Shown one piece after another: positions 10,625 through 20,138 of a DNA stretch of 64,000 nt. The stretch comes from Mycobacterium colombiense (GTDB lineage: Bacteria; Actinomycetota; Actinomycetes; Mycobacteriales; Mycobacteriaceae), in contig NZ_LZKI01000073.1 of NCBI RefSeq assembly GCF_001672755.1, positions 62,001 through 126,000 on the forward strand, written 5' to 3'. Position numbers and translations under genes: made by a program. The notes under the pieces are model-generated. The model made no database searches. It had not been told where the DNA came from and saw only the letters and a program-made list of their open reading frames with translations. The stretch's first letter is position 1. Every line of letters begins with the position of its first letter.

Positions 10625-10630
10625 TAGCCT
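10625..10630 (+). promoter_or_regulatory. -10 box of a predicted leaderless promoter (DUF429 gene)
   Basis: TAGCCT ends six bases before the ATG at 10637. That spacing favours 10637 as the start over the ATG at 10631, which directly abuts the hexamer. Confidence 0.4.
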
Positions 10631-10636
10631 ATGCGG

Positions 10637-11383
10637 ATGTACTTCGCCGGCGTCGACCTCGCCTGGGTGGGTCGTAACCCGACCGGCGTCGCCGTCGTCG
10701 ACTCGGGCGGCGCTCTGCTGAGTGTGTGCGCGGTCCGCGACGACGACGAGATCCTCGCCGCGTTACGCCCCCATGTGCGGGGCGATTGCCTGGTCGCGTT
10801 CGATGCGCCCCTGGTGGTGACCAACCCGACCGGCCAGCGTCCCGCCGAGACCGCGCTCAACCGCGATTTCCGTAGGTACGAGGCCGGTGCCCACCCCTGC
10901 AACACCGGAAAGCCCGAGTTCGCCAACGGTCCGCGCGCGGGCCGGCTGGCCGCGGCGCTGGGCCTGGATCTGGATCCGCGATCGCCGGCCGCCCGGCGCG
11001 CCATCGAGGTCTACCCGCATGCGGCGACGGTCGCTCTGTTCCGCCTGGAGCGGACCCTGAAATACAAGGCGAAGCCCGGTCGGACGGTGGACGGGCTTAA
11101 ATCCGAGCTGTTGCTGCTGATGGACGGCGTCGAGCGGCTGGCGCAGGCCCCGGTGCCGCTCCGGGTGGCCGGGCATGCCGGCTGGGTCGCGCTGCGCCGG
11201 GCCGTCGCGGCCGCGCAGCGCAAAAGCGAGCTGCGCCGCGCGGAGGATCCGGTCGACGCCGTGGTCTGCGCCTATGTGGCGTTGTACGCGCAGCGCAGCC
11301 CCGGGAACGTGACGATCTACGGCGACCTGGACACCGGGTACATCGTGACGCCGTCGCTGCCGGCGGATCCGGTCCGCGCGTAG
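10637..11383 (+). CDS. DUF429 protein, predicted RNase H-like fold
   Basis: A 248-residue conserved protein of the DUF429 family (Rv0776c-type), predicted from fold studies to be an RNase H-like nuclease. The acidic residue of the first strand is in FAGVDLAW and another acidic cluster is in FDAPLVV; later motifs EVYPHA and the acidic EDPVDAVVCAY helix are typical of the family. It lies between divergent purB and convergent TetR, as in M. tuberculosis. An ATG at 10631 is an alternative start. Function in the cell is unknown. Confidence 0.85.
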   Translation: MYFAGVDLAWVGRNPTGVAVVDSGGALLSVCAVRDDDEILAALRPHVRGDCLVAFDAPLVVTNPTGQRPAETALNRDFRRYEAGAHPCNTGKPEFANGPRAGRLAAALGLDLDPRSPAARRAIEVYPHAATVALFRLERTLKYKAKPGRTVDGLKSELLLLMDGVERLAQAPVPLRVAGHAGWVALRRAVAAAQRKSELRRAEDPVDAVVCAYVALYAQRSPGNVTIYGDLDTGYIVTPSLPADPVRA

Positions 11384-11390
11384 CGGTCGG

Positions 11391-12008
11391 TCAGATCTGC
11401 ACGGGCCGCTTATCGATGGGGGCGAGCACCTCGATGAGGTCGACCACCGCACCTTGCGCCGCCGCTAGCGGATCCCGGCCCTCCACCAGGGCCGACACCA
11501 CCGAACCGTCGACCGCGCAGATCAACGTGCACACCAGTTCGATGTGCACCGAACGGCCCGAGCGCTCGATGGCCTCGGCGATCGCCTCGGCGCGCTGGCG
11601 CAGGCTGCGGCGCATGGTCTCGCGCAGTGCGGGCAGCCGGGTGCACGCGATGTGCCGCTCGTATCGCGAGATCAGCTGATCGGTGCGGTCCGGGCCGGAC
11701 ACGTCGCCCACGAGCAGATCGGCCAGCACCTCGGCGATGGTCTCCGGCCCCCGACGTCGACGCGACAAGCCGCTGACCCGCGACCGCAACTGCGCCACTT
11801 CGATCATCGCGGTGTGTTCGACGGCGCGCGCGATCAGATCGTCGAGGGAGGAGAAGTAGTAAGTGGTGGACGCCAGCGGCAATCCGGCCCGCCGGGCAAC
11901 CGCCCGGTGCCGCACGGCTTCGAAGCCGCCCTCGGACAGCAGCTCGGCGGCGGCGCTGACGAGCGCGTACCGTCGACGTTCTCCTTTTGGAGTAACCGCT
12001 GCCGTCAC
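11391..12008 (-). CDS. TetR-family transcriptional regulator (Rv0775-type)
   Basis: A 205-residue repressor-type protein. The HTH is at about residues 10-55, with recognition segment VARRAGLPLASTTYYFSS, followed by an all-helical ligand domain. The GTG at 12008 gives the same length as Rv0775 (about 204); an upstream in-frame ATG at 12083 would add an unlikely tail overlapping the next gene. It is divergent from the exported esterase gene, with a 73-bp gap, so that esterase is the most likely target. The ligand is unknown. Confidence 0.88.
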   Translation of the reverse strand: MTAAVTPKGERRRYALVSAAAELLSEGGFEAVRHRAVARRAGLPLASTTYYFSSLDDLIARAVEHTAMIEVAQLRSRVSGLSRRRRGPETIAEVLADLLVGDVSGPDRTDQLISRYERHIACTRLPALRETMRRSLRQRAEAIAEAIERSGRSVHIELVCTLICAVDGSVVSALVEGRDPLAAAQGAVVDLIEVLAPIDKRPVQI

Positions 12009-12068
12009 GAGTAGCCATCGTGCCAGCCAAAGTGGTACTGCATTGCCATTTCGGCCAAACGGCCGGGG

Positions 12069-12074
12069 CATAAT
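12069..12074 (+). promoter_or_regulatory. -10 box of a predicted leaderless promoter (esterase gene)
   Basis: CATAAT is followed by seven bases and the ATG at 12082. The in-frame ATG at 12073 would sit inside this hexamer, which is the main reason for choosing 12082. Confidence 0.45.
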
Positions 12075-12081
12075 GGCCCGC

Positions 12082-12987
12082 ATGCCCGACTTGAGCCGAC
12101 GCGCCCTGCTCGGCCTCGGCGCCAGCGCGGCCGTGGGAGCGGTGGGTGCCTATGCGCTCGACATCCTGTTAGAGCCCCGCACATCTCACGCGATGCCGGC
12201 ATCGACGGCTGCTACCCAGATGCCGTTGGCGCCGCCGCCCAGTCCGCCTCGCGACCCGGCTCCCCCGGCGGCGGCCGCGCCGACGATGGTGACCGGTTCC
12301 TTCGTCTCCGCCGCGCGCGGCGGGGCGAACACGAATTGGGCCATCGCGCGCCCGCCGGGCCAGACGAAGCCGCTGCGACCAGTGATCGCGCTGCACGGCA
12401 AGGGCAGTGACGCGTCCACCGTGATGGCGGGCGGCGTCGAACACGGTCTGGCGCAGGCCGTCGATGCCGGACTGCCACCGTTCGCGGTGGTCGCCGTCGA
12501 CGGCGGTGGCGGCTATTGGCACAAACGGTCGTCCGGCGAGGACAGCGGCGCCATGGTGCTCGACGAGCTCATCCCGATGCTGGGCAACCAGAATCTGGAC
12601 ACTTCACGGGTGGCGTTCCTGGGCTGGTCGATGGGCGGCTACGGCGCATTGCTGCTGGGCGGACGGCTGGGACCGGCCCGCACCGCGGCGATTTGCGCGG
12701 TGAGCCCGGCGCTGTGGATGTCCTCGGGTGCGGCCGCACCAGGAGCCTTCGACGGGCCGGACGACTTCGCGGCCAACTCGGTGTTCGGCATGCCCGCCCT
12801 GGCCTCGATCCCCATCCGGATCGATTGCGGCGACAGCGATCCGTTCTATTCCGCGACAAAGCAGTTCATCGCGCAACTGCCCAATCCGCCGGCCGGTGGC
12901 TTCTCGCCCGGTGGCCACGACGGGGCATTTTGGAGCTCGCAGTTGCCCGCCGAGCTCACCTGGATGGCACCGCTGCTGACGGCCTGA
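12082..12987 (+). CDS. Exported esterase, alpha/beta hydrolase (Rv0774c-type)
   Basis: A 301-residue secreted hydrolase related to Rv0774c, reported as an extracellular esterase induced by iron stress. The N terminus LSRRALLGLGASAAVG has a twin-arginine-like pair before a hydrophobic core, so Tat export is likely. A Pro/Ala-rich linker (about 45-75) precedes the hydrolase domain. The nucleophile serine is in LGWSMGGYG, a likely aspartate is in RIDCGDSDPFY, and the histidine is in PGGHDGAFW. Start was chosen from the -10 spacing. Confidence 0.9.
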   Translation: MPDLSRRALLGLGASAAVGAVGAYALDILLEPRTSHAMPASTAATQMPLAPPPSPPRDPAPPAAAAPTMVTGSFVSAARGGANTNWAIARPPGQTKPLRPVIALHGKGSDASTVMAGGVEHGLAQAVDAGLPPFAVVAVDGGGGYWHKRSSGEDSGAMVLDELIPMLGNQNLDTSRVAFLGWSMGGYGALLLGGRLGPARTAAICAVSPALWMSSGAAAPGAFDGPDDFAANSVFGMPALASIPIRIDCGDSDPFYSATKQFIAQLPNPPAGGFSPGGHDGAFWSSQLPAELTWMAPLLTA

Positions 12988-13026
12988 CCGCTCGGCACGA
13001 TATGACGCCGACAGCCGCCGTAGCGT

Positions 13027-13032
13027 TACGCT
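13027..13032 (+). promoter_or_regulatory. -10 box of a predicted leaderless ggtA promoter
   Basis: TACGCT lies seven bases before the GTG start at 13040. A GGAG also abuts the start codon but is too close to act as a normal ribosome binding site. Confidence 0.4.
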
Positions 13033-13039
13033 CGCGGAG

Positions 13040-14623
13040 GTGACCGCACCTTTCGACTGGACCCTCCCCTACGCCTGGCCACGCAAGCCCATCCTGGCGG
13101 AAAACGTTGTGTGCACATCGCAACCGCTCGCCGCGCAGGCGGGCCTGCGGATGCTCGCGCAGGGCGGCAGCGCCGTGGACGCGGCCATCGCCACGGCCAT
13201 CACCCTGACGATCGTGGAGCCCGTGTCCAATGGCATCGGTTCGGACGCCTTCGCCATCGTGTGGGACGGCAAGCAACTGCACGGCCTGAACGCCTCGGGC
13301 CGATCGCCCGCGGCGTGGACGCCGGAGTACTTCGGCGGCAACGGCGTTCCCGTCCTGGGCTGGAATTCGGTGACCGTGCCCGGCGCGGTGTCGGCGTGGA
13401 CCGAACTACATGCCAAATTCGGTAGGCTGCCGTTCGAGCGGCTCTTCGAACCCGCAATATCCTACGGCCGCAACGGCTTTCCGGTCTCGCCGACCGTCGC
13501 GCAGCAATGGGCGGCGCAGGTGCCGCTCTTTGAAAGCCAGCCAGGTTTTGCCACGGCGTTTCTGCCCGGCGGGCGGGCGCCGAAACCGGGTGAGCGTTTC
13601 AGCTTGCCGGATCATGCCGCGACACTGGAGACGATCGCCGCGACCAACGGCGAAGCGTTCTACCGCGGGGAACTGGCGGCCAGGCTCGAGGCGCACGCGC
13701 TGGACAACGACGGCGCCATGCGGGCCAGCGATCTGGCGGCCCACCGTGCCGACTGGGTGGGCACGATAGACGGCGGCTACCGCGGATACACGGTCCACGA
13801 GATTCCCCCCAACGGTCAGGGCATCGTCGCGCTGATCGCCCTGGGCATTCTGGAGCATTTCGACATGGCATCGCTGCCAGCGGATTCCGCTGACAGCGTG
13901 CATCTACAGATCGAAGCGGTGAAACTGGCGTTCGCCGACGCCCAGGCCTATGTCGGCGACATCGAGCACATGCCGCTGGGGCCGGAACTCCTGTTGGACA
14001 ACGAGTACCTGAAGCGGCGCGCGGGGCTGATCGACCGCGGACGGGCCAAGCCCGCATCCGCCGGGGCCCCCGCGGGCGGAACCGTCTACCTCACCGCGGC
14101 CGACGCCGCGGGGATGATGGTGTCGATGATCCAGTCGAACTACATGGGGTTCGGTTCGGGCGTGGTGGTCGCGGGCACCGGGATCTCCCTGCAAAACCGG
14201 GGCGCGAATTTCGTTGCCACCCCTGGACATCCGAACACCGTCGCCCCGAACAAGCGTCCCTACCACACCATCATCCCGGCATTCGTGACCAAAGACGGCG
14301 CGCCGGTCATGAGCTTCGGGGTGATGGGCGGAATGATGCAGCCCCAGGGTCACGTGCAGGTAATGGTGCGCATCGCCGACCACGGGCAGAACCCGCAGGC
14401 GGCATGTGACGGCCCGCGGTTCCGGTGGGTCGAGGGTATGCAGGTCAGCTGCGAAAGAGGTTTCCCGGATTCGACGCTGGACGAATTACGCCGCCGCGGA
14501 CACGATCTCGTTGCCGTCGACGACTACAATCAATTCGGAAGCTGCCAGGCGATCTGGCGCCTCGAGGGCGGCTACTTCGCGGCCAGCGATCCGCGCCGGG
14601 ACGGTCAGGCCGCCGCCTTCTAG
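13040..14623 (+). CDS. ggtA: Gamma-glutamyltransferase-family protein
   Basis: A 527-residue Ntn-hydrolase of the GGT family (Rv0773c-type). In this family the chain cleaves itself before a threonine that then serves as nucleophile. The expected Thr is at about 348 in [14 protein letters not shown], followed by the substrate-binding region SNYMGFGSG. The usual T-T-H context of classical GGTs is T-V-Y here, so substrate preference may differ, for example acylase-like. No clear signal peptide is visible, unlike secreted GGTs. The 3' end overlaps the convergent purD gene by four bases. Confidence 0.9.
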   Translation: MTAPFDWTLPYAWPRKPILAENVVCTSQPLAAQAGLRMLAQGGSAVDAAIATAITLTIVEPVSNGIGSDAFAIVWDGKQLHGLNASGRSPAAWTPEYFGGNGVPVLGWNSVTVPGAVSAWTELHAKFGRLPFERLFEPAISYGRNGFPVSPTVAQQWAAQVPLFESQPGFATAFLPGGRAPKPGERFSLPDHAATLETIAATNGEAFYRGELAARLEAHALDNDGAMRASDLAAHRADWVGTIDGGYRGYTVHEIPPNGQGIVALIALGILEHFDMASLPADSADSVHLQIEAVKLAFADAQAYVGDIEHMPLGPELLLDNEYLKRRAGLIDRGRAKPASAGAPAGGTVYLTAADAAGMMVSMIQSNYMGFGSGVVVAGTGISLQNRGANFVATPGHPNTVAPNKRPYHTIIPAFVTKDGAPVMSFGVMGGMMQPQGHVQVMVRIADHGQNPQAACDGPRFRWVEGMQVSCERGFPDSTLDELRRRGHDLVAVDDYNQFGSCQAIWRLEGGYFAASDPRRDGQAAAF

Positions 14624-15888
14624 ACACGGATCTTTCCGTCTGCCGCCAGTTGTGCGATGTCGCTGCGGAAATGGCTGCCCGGCAGGCGAATCGAACGCAC
14701 GACCTGGTACGCGTGGGCCCGGGCGGCCGTCAGGTCGGCGCCCGTGCCCACCACCGACAGCACCCGGCCACCCGACGAGACGATCTCGCCGTCGTCGCGC
14801 CGCGCCGTTCCGGCGTGCAGCACCCCGTCGGCCTCCGAGCCCACGATGACGTCTCCCACGCGGGGGCGTCCGGGGTAGCTCTCCGCCGCCAGCACCACCG
14901 TCACGGCCGCGCCGTCGTGCCAGCGCAGCTCGCCGAAGTCCGCCAAGGTGCCGCTGGCCGCCGCGTACAACAGCTGGCCCAGCGGCGATTCCAGCAGCGC
15001 CAGCACCGCCTGTGTCTCGGGATCGCCGAAGCGACAATTGAATTCGACCACCGCGGGTCCGTTCGCGGTGATCGCAAGGCCGGCATAGAGCAATCCGCTG
15101 AACGAGCTGTCCCGCGCAACCATCTCGGCCGCAACGGGTTCGACGATGTTGCTGACCATGTCTCGATACACCTCGTCGGGAAGCCACGGGACCGGCGCGT
15201 AGGCGCCCATGCCGCCGGTGTTCGGCCCGCTGTCGCCGTCGCCGACACGCTTGAAGTCCTGCGCCGGCAACAACGGCACCACGGTTGCGCCGTCGACGAC
15301 GCAGAACAGCGACACCTCCGGGCCGTCCAGGTAGGACTCCAACAGCACCGGGTGCCCCGCCTCGAGCAGCCCGGCGGCGTGCGCGCGGGCGACACCGCGA
15401 TCCGCGGTCACCACGACGCCCTTGCCGGCGGCCAGGCGGTCGTCCTTCACCACCCAGGCCGCATCCCCGGCCGGCGGCCCGAACCGGTCCAGGGCGGCGT
15501 CTAAATGTGCGGGGCTGTCGACGATTTCACTGGTCGCGGTGCGCACCCCGGCCGCGGCCATGACCTCTTTGGCGAACGCCTTGGAGCCTTCGATGCGGGC
15601 GGCGTCCTTGCTGGGACCGAAACAGGCGATGCCGGCGGCCCGCACGGCGTCGGCCACCCCGAGGACCAGCGGCACCTCGGGGCCGATGACCACCAGGTCG
15701 GCGCGTACCTCGCGGGCCAGGGCGACGACGTCGTCGGTCGAGGTGACATCGACGTCGTGCTGGTCGGCCAGCCGCGCGGTTCCGGCGTTGCCGGGAGCGA
15801 TCGCCAGCCCCGTGACCTCGGGGTCTTTGCGAAGCGCCAGCAGCAACGCATGTTCACGGGCACCGGAACCAATCACCAGGACGCGCAC
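14620..15888 (-). CDS. purD: Phosphoribosylamine-glycine ligase (GARS)
   Basis: A 422-residue ATP-grasp enzyme, the normal length for mycobacterial PurD. It joins glycine to phosphoribosylamine in step 2 of purine synthesis. The N-terminal Rossmann-like motif is [11 protein letters not shown], the ATP-grasp lysines are in [15 protein letters not shown], and the signature RFGDPETQ near residue 290 is intact. Start is GTG 15888; a TAGTCT hexamer lies eight bases upstream, slightly long for a leaderless start. It ends convergently on ggtA. Confidence 0.96.
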   Translation of the reverse strand: MRVLVIGSGAREHALLLALRKDPEVTGLAIAPGNAGTARLADQHDVDVTSTDDVVALAREVRADLVVIGPEVPLVLGVADAVRAAGIACFGPSKDAARIEGSKAFAKEVMAAAGVRTATSEIVDSPAHLDAALDRFGPPAGDAAWVVKDDRLAAGKGVVVTADRGVARAHAAGLLEAGHPVLLESYLDGPEVSLFCVVDGATVVPLLPAQDFKRVGDGDSGPNTGGMGAYAPVPWLPDEVYRDMVSNIVEPVAAEMVARDSSFSGLLYAGLAITANGPAVVEFNCRFGDPETQAVLALLESPLGQLLYAAASGTLADFGELRWHDGAAVTVVLAAESYPGRPRVGDVIVGSEADGVLHAGTARRDDGEIVSSGGRVLSVVGTGADLTAARAHAYQVVRSIRLPGSHFRSDIAQLAADGKIRV

Positions 15889-15938
15889 GACACGTCAGAC
15901 TAGCCCGGTCAAACGGCCCACGCCCACCGTCCCCGGAT

Positions 15939-16172
15939 TCAGACGATTTTCTCCAGCAGCGCCCTGAGGTCGTTGCGCTGCGCGACGGTGAGGCGTCCGA
16001 GGCGCTTGTCGAACTCGGCGGAGAGCAGCGTCAGGCCTTTCCTGGCGGCCTGGCGTCCGGCCGGGGTGAGCAGCAGCCGGTGGCGACGCAGATCGCACGG
16101 GTCGATCTCACGGCGCACGAACCCCGCGGCCTCGAGCCGCTTCAGGCAGCGCGCCGTCTCGTCCGTCATCAT
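15939..16172 (-). pseudogene. MarR-family regulator, 5'-truncated remnant
   Basis: About 78 codons match the second half of a MarR protein: the end of the recognition helix (MMTDETARCLKRLEAAGFV), the beta-wing RREIDPCDLRRHRLLLTPAG, and the C-terminal dimer helix. The N-terminal dimerisation helices and first part of the winged helix are missing. Homology ends at about 16,170, where an aldo/keto-reductase fragment starts on the opposite strand. A start could be imagined at the ATG pair, but the product could not form a MarR dimer. Confidence 0.7.
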
Positions 16173-16395
16173 CGGGGCGCGCCGGCTCTCCCAGCTCGAG
16201 GACAACGTCCGGGCCGTCGACGTGAACCTGAGCGCCGACGAGCTCGCCCGGCTCGGCGCGCTGACCAAGCCGCGGTTCGGATTCCCGCATAACATGCTGG
16301 AGATGGCGCCGGGCATCATCAACGGCGGAACGACGATCAACGGGGTGGCCGGGCCGATCTCCGAATACGTGATGCCCGAAGGCGTTCAGCCGTAG
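16165..16395 (+). pseudogene. Aldo/keto reductase, C-terminal remnant
   Basis: Seventy-seven codons encode the C-terminal end of an aldo/keto reductase: the NADPH-binding segment VIIGARRLSQLEDN and the helix VNLSADELARLGALT, then a tail to the TAG stop. The barrel and catalytic Tyr/Lys/Asp are absent. The remnant faces the truncated MarR gene, so a divergent regulator-enzyme pair has lost its centre. Confidence 0.75.
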
Positions 16396-16408
16396 TGAGA
16401 TTGGTGGA

Positions 16409-16840
16409 TCACTCGCCCGAGTGCATCTTCAACGCGGCATCCACGTTGGCCTTCTTGTCCTCACCGGATCCCTTCGCCGCGGCCTTCTTGCGCTTGGCCA
16501 CCACGGCGTCAACCGCGCCGTTGAGCGCCGAACCCAGCGGGAAGCCCAGGTAATGGGTGAGGAAGACGGCCATCTCCTTCAGCTCGGTCTCGGTGAGCTC
16601 GCCGTTGAGAAGTGCTGCGTTGATCTGGATTTCGGCCAGGTCGCGGTTGCCGATCGCGGTGACCGCCGTCAGCGTCATGATGCGCTTGTCGCGCATCGAC
16701 AATCCCGGTCGCGTCCAGATGCTGCCGAACAGGTGGTCCACGGTCAGGTCGAAGTACGCGTCGCCTTCGACGTTGGGCATCTCCCAGCCGTAGACCTCGT
16801 TCATCTTTGCGAGACCCTTGCTGCGCAGCTCGTCCATCAC
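16409..16840 (-). CDS. Carboxymuconolactone decarboxylase-family protein (Rv0771-type)
   Basis: A 143-residue small helical protein of the AhpD/CMD superfamily. It contains the typical FGSIWTRPGLSMRDKRIMTL and EIQINAALLNGELTETEL segments. It has no cysteine, so it cannot act like AhpD (CxxC peroxidase partner) and fits the gamma-carboxymuconolactone decarboxylase type. A lysine-rich tail (about 115-143) follows. Start ATG 16840 overlaps the stop of the upstream dehydrogenase, making it the last gene of the aldA operon. Its true substrate is unknown. Confidence 0.88.
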   Translation of the reverse strand: MMDELRSKGLAKMNEVYGWEMPNVEGDAYFDLTVDHLFGSIWTRPGLSMRDKRIMTLTAVTAIGNRDLAEIQINAALLNGELTETELKEMAVFLTHYLGFPLGSALNGAVDAVVAKRKKAAAKGSGEDKKANVDAALKMHSGE

Positions 16841-17694
16841 GCCTCTTTCTCTGTGTGCGGAACCCCAAGGCTCGCGGCCAACCGCTGGTAGGCCAATTGG
16901 GCGAGCGGCAGGTCGACCGACACCGCCTCGCCGAGGGCAAGTGCCAGGCTCAGGTCCTTCTCCCCCAGGCCGCGGGTGTGCACGAAGGGCTCGTATAAAA
17001 AGTTGTCCGGCTCAATGTCTTTCATGTTGTCGCGGACCATGATCGCACCCGGACCGCTGGTGAGCGCGTCGGTGTGGCGGACCACCCGGCCCAGGGCCTG
17101 CAGGTCCAGCCCGGCCGCCTCGGCCAGCTTCATGGCCTCGCACGCCGCGGCGTACGAGGTGAACGTCAACATGTTGCGCGCCAGCTTCATTCGGGTTCCT
17201 GCGCCCGGCTCACCGGCGTGGACGACCATCGCCGCCCAGTGTTTGAACGCCGGCTTGATCTTCTCGTAGACCTCGCGCTCGGCACCCACCATGGTGGCGA
17301 GCTCGCCCTTCGCCGCCGCGGCGGCCCCGCCGCTGACCGGCGCGTCGACGATGTGGATGCCCCGCGGCTTGTGTTCGGCCGAGAGCTCGACCGCCGTGGT
17401 GTCGCTGATGGTCGAGTGGATCGCGAGGACGGTCCCGGGTTTCGCGTGGGCCGCCAGCTCGCCGACCACCTCACGCACCTGGGCGTCGTTGAGCACGGTG
17501 ATGTGGATGATGTCGGCGGCGGCGATGTCGGCGACGCTGTCAGCCAGGCTGGCACCCTTTTCGACCAGCGGGGTCATCGCCTCGGTGCGGATATCGTAAA
17601 CCGTTACCCCGCCGGGCCATTCGATCATCTTCGTGGCCATCGGCGCGCCCATGTTGCCCAGCCCGATGTACCCCAGCTTGAGATTGTCGGTCAT
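16837..17694 (-). CDS. 3-hydroxyisobutyrate dehydrogenase-family oxidoreductase (Rv0770-type)
   Basis: A 285-residue NAD(P)-dependent beta-hydroxyacid dehydrogenase. The Rossmann motif GYIGLGNMGAPMA is at the N terminus, the substrate-binding DAPVSGGAAAA at about 120, and the catalytic lysine in GTRMKLARNML at about 170. It overlaps both neighbours by four bases (ATGA), so it is translationally coupled within the aldA-SDR-dehydrogenase-CMD operon. The operon looks like a small catabolic pathway from an alcohol or aldehyde to an acid; the substrate is not known. Confidence 0.92.
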   Translation of the reverse strand: MTDNLKLGYIGLGNMGAPMATKMIEWPGGVTVYDIRTEAMTPLVEKGASLADSVADIAAADIIHITVLNDAQVREVVGELAAHAKPGTVLAIHSTISDTTAVELSAEHKPRGIHIVDAPVSGGAAAAAKGELATMVGAEREVYEKIKPAFKHWAAMVVHAGEPGAGTRMKLARNMLTFTSYAAACEAMKLAEAAGLDLQALGRVVRHTDALTSGPGAIMVRDNMKDIEPDNFLYEPFVHTRGLGEKDLSLALALGEAVSVDLPLAQLAYQRLAASLGVPHTEKEA

Positions 17695-18440
17695 GATCGG
17701 ATTATCTGCCCGCCGTCAACGTTGAAGATCTGTCCGGTGATCCACGACGCCTCGTCGGAGAGCAGGAACAGGCACATGCCGACCAGATCCGCAGGCGTTC
17801 CCATCCTCGACAGCGGCAGACCCTTGACGATGTCGTCGACCATCTCTTTGGGGGTGGTGGTCCGGTTGGCCTCGGTGTCGATGGGGCCGGGGGCGATCGC
17901 GTTGATCCGGATATTCTGGCCACCCAGTTCGCGGGAGAGTTGTTGCGTCAGGCCGTTGAGCCCGACCTTGGCCAGGGCGTAGTAGTTCGCGTAAAGCCAG
18001 GCGGCGGTGGACGACTGGTTGACGATCGCTCCGCCGCCGCGCTTGGCCATCTTCTTGTACACCGCACGGGTGCACCACAGCGCGCCGTCCAGGTTCACGC
18101 TCATGAACTTGCGGTAGTACTCCGGGTCGATGGTGAGCAAGAAGTCGAGCTTCATGCCGCCGAAGATCGCGGCGTTGTTGACCAGGTAGTCGATGCCGCC
18201 GAACTCGGCCAGCGTGCGGTCGGCCATCTCCTTGGCGGATGCGGGGTCGGACACGTCGACCGGGATGCTGATGGCGGTGCCGCCGTCGGCGACGATCTGC
18301 TTGGCGACCGCGTCGGCGGCCTCGGCGTTGATGTCGGCGACCACCACCGCCGCGCCCTCGCGGGCCAGCGCCTCGGCGTACGCCTGCCCGATGCCGCCGC
18401 CGGACCCGGTGACGATGCCGACTTTATTCTCGAATCGCAT
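17691..18440 (-). CDS. Short-chain dehydrogenase/reductase (Rv0769-type)
   Basis: A 249-residue classical SDR. The cofactor motif is TGSGGGIGQAY, the NNAAIFGG segment stands at about 90, and the catalytic Ser and Tyr-x-x-x-Lys are in QSSTAAW and YYALAK. The acidic residue after strand 2 (VVVADINAE) favours NAD over NADP. It lies 30 bp after aldA and overlaps the next gene by four bases. Confidence 0.94.
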   Translation of the reverse strand: MRFENKVGIVTGSGGGIGQAYAEALAREGAAVVVADINAEAADAVAKQIVADGGTAISIPVDVSDPASAKEMADRTLAEFGGIDYLVNNAAIFGGMKLDFLLTIDPEYYRKFMSVNLDGALWCTRAVYKKMAKRGGGAIVNQSSTAAWLYANYYALAKVGLNGLTQQLSRELGGQNIRINAIAPGPIDTEANRTTTPKEMVDDIVKGLPLSRMGTPADLVGMCLFLLSDEASWITGQIFNVDGGQIIRS

Positions 18441-18470
18441 GTTTTCCTCTCGGTCGCCTATTTGGCGCGG

Positions 18471-19940
18471 TCACTGCACAGCTGTGGCAATGGTTTTGAT
18501 TTCCAGGTACTCCTCGAAGCCGGCCACGCCCATTTCGCGTCCGTTGCCGGATTGCTTGTATCCGCCGAACGGCGCGTCGGCGGAGTACCAGACGCCGCCG
18601 TTGACGTTGACGGTGCCCACCCGCATCCGCGCGGCGAAGTTGGCCGCACGCTCGGGGTCGGCGCCGAACACGGTGCCCGACAAGCCATATGGCGAGTCGT
18701 TGGCGATGCGCAGCGCGTCGTCTTCGCCGTCGTAGGCGATCACAGTGAGCACCGGCCCGAAGATCTCCTCCCGGGCGGGCCGCGCGTCGTTGGTCAGGCC
18801 CGCGATGACGGTGGGTTCGATGAAGAAGCCGCGGTCTTTGTCCGCCGGGCGGCCGCCGCCGCAGGCGAACGTCCCGCCCTCGGCGATCGCCAGATCGAGG
18901 TAGCTCTGCACACGGTCCCGTTGCCGCGCGGAAATCACCGGCCCGCACACGGTTCCGGAGTCGTCGGGATCACCGGGCTTGATCGAGCCCATGGTGCCCG
19001 CAGCGATGGCGACGGCCTCGTCGTAACGGGCCCGCGGCACCACCAGCCGGGTCGTGATGGCGCAGCCCTGGCCGGCGTGCATGGCCGCGGTGAACGCCGA
19101 CATCGAGCACGCCCCGCCAAGGTCGGCATCGTCGAGAACGACGAAAGCCGACTTGCCGCCCAGCTCCAGGAACACCCGCTTGATGGTCGCGGCGGCATCG
19201 CCCATCACGGTGCGGCCGGTCGCGGTCGACCCGGTGAACGAAACCATGTCCACCCGAGGGTCTTTCGAGAGCAGCGCGCCCACCCGGTGGTCGTTCGACG
19301 TGATGATGTTGACGACGCCGGGCGGGAAGTCGGTGTGTTCGGCGATGATTTCACCGAGCACCGCTGCACACCACGGTGTATCCGGTGCGGGCTTGAGCAC
19401 CACGGTATTGCCGGCGGCCAGCGCTGGTCCCAGTTTGGCGAGGTTGATCTGGTGCGGGAAGTTCCACGGGGTGATGGCGCCGACGACACCGACGGCTTCC
19501 CGCGCGATCGTGCGCCGGGTCGGGATGCCCATCGGCGATGCCTGGCCGAGGTCGGAGTTCCACTCGTAGGACTCGGCGGTGTCGGCCGCGAAGCTCAGGT
19601 CGCCGACCGGTCCCTCCAATTGGGCGGCCGAGGTGAGCATCCGGGGGGCGCCGACCTCGGCGATGGTGATGTCGCGCAGTTCTTCGATGTGCTCGCGCAT
19701 CGCGTCGCGCAGCTGTCGTATGCAGCGCACCCGCAATTCGGTGTTGCGGGACCAGTCCGTCTCGTCGAAGGCGCGCCGCGCGGCGTCGATGGCGCGGTCC
19801 ATGTCGGTGGCGTCGGCGTTGGCGGCGACTCCGAGCACCTCCTCGGTAGCCGGGTTCACCGTGGGGAAGTTGCCGGCGCTGCCGGCCGACAGCTTGCCGT
19901 CGATGAAGAGTTCACTCACGCCGTCGGCCAACAAGGCCAT
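18471..19940 (-). CDS. aldA: Aldehyde dehydrogenase (NAD+-dependent)
   Basis: A 489-residue aldehyde dehydrogenase, identical in length to M. tuberculosis AldA (Rv0768). The general-base glutamate is in FLELGGKSAFVV, the catalytic cysteine in AGQGCAITTR, and the cofactor-binding NVVNII-type segment in PPGVVNIITS. Start ATG 19940 has GGGAG sequences just upstream; the open frame continuing to 21,068 is antisense to the TetR and cyp123 genes and is a shadow. It is the first gene of a four-gene operon and diverges from the TetR/cyp123/cyp51 operon across a 210-bp region with two inverted-repeat operators. Confidence 0.95.
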   Translation of the reverse strand: MALLADGVSELFIDGKLSAGSAGNFPTVNPATEEVLGVAANADATDMDRAIDAARRAFDETDWSRNTELRVRCIRQLRDAMREHIEELRDITIAEVGAPRMLTSAAQLEGPVGDLSFAADTAESYEWNSDLGQASPMGIPTRRTIAREAVGVVGAITPWNFPHQINLAKLGPALAAGNTVVLKPAPDTPWCAAVLGEIIAEHTDFPPGVVNIITSNDHRVGALLSKDPRVDMVSFTGSTATGRTVMGDAAATIKRVFLELGGKSAFVVLDDADLGGACSMSAFTAAMHAGQGCAITTRLVVPRARYDEAVAIAAGTMGSIKPGDPDDSGTVCGPVISARQRDRVQSYLDLAIAEGGTFACGGGRPADKDRGFFIEPTVIAGLTNDARPAREEIFGPVLTVIAYDGEDDALRIANDSPYGLSGTVFGADPERAANFAARMRVGTVNVNGGVWYSADAPFGGYKQSGNGREMGVAGFEEYLEIKTIATAVQ

Positions 19941-19985
19941 CTCCCGCTCCCGTCTGCGCGCGGCCAACCCGGCACGCCAATCTGG

Positions 19986-20009
19986 TGGACAGTTGTCCGA
20001 TATTGTCCG
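19986..20009. promoter_or_regulatory. Candidate TetR operator, distal copy
   Basis: TGGACA-GT-TGTCCG (19,986-19,999) is an almost perfect inverted repeat, followed by an extra half-site TGTCCG (20,004-20,009). It stands 46 bp upstream of the aldA start. A second copy of the same repeat overlaps the start of the divergent TetR gene. A TATGGT hexamer on the minus strand at 20,015-20,020 could be the aldA -10 box, which would put this operator just downstream of its transcription start. Confidence 0.55.
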
Positions 20010-20138
20010 ATCGAACCATAGTCGCCAGGTTCCCGGCGGTGCAAGGGCCGATCTCGAACGTCGCCCGAAATGCTGGAATAAATGGCCATTACACAGCATA
20101 TTTGTGCCGCGGGCTTGCTTCACGCCATTTCGATCCAC

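Noticed and set aside
9373..10677. A 434-codon open frame on the plus strand
   Set aside because: It is the complement of purB, which is unambiguous.
17940..20021. A 693-codon open frame on the plus strand
   Set aside because: It is opposite the SDR and aldA genes, which have clear motifs; its translation has no family features and the typical His/Arg/Gly-rich shadow composition.
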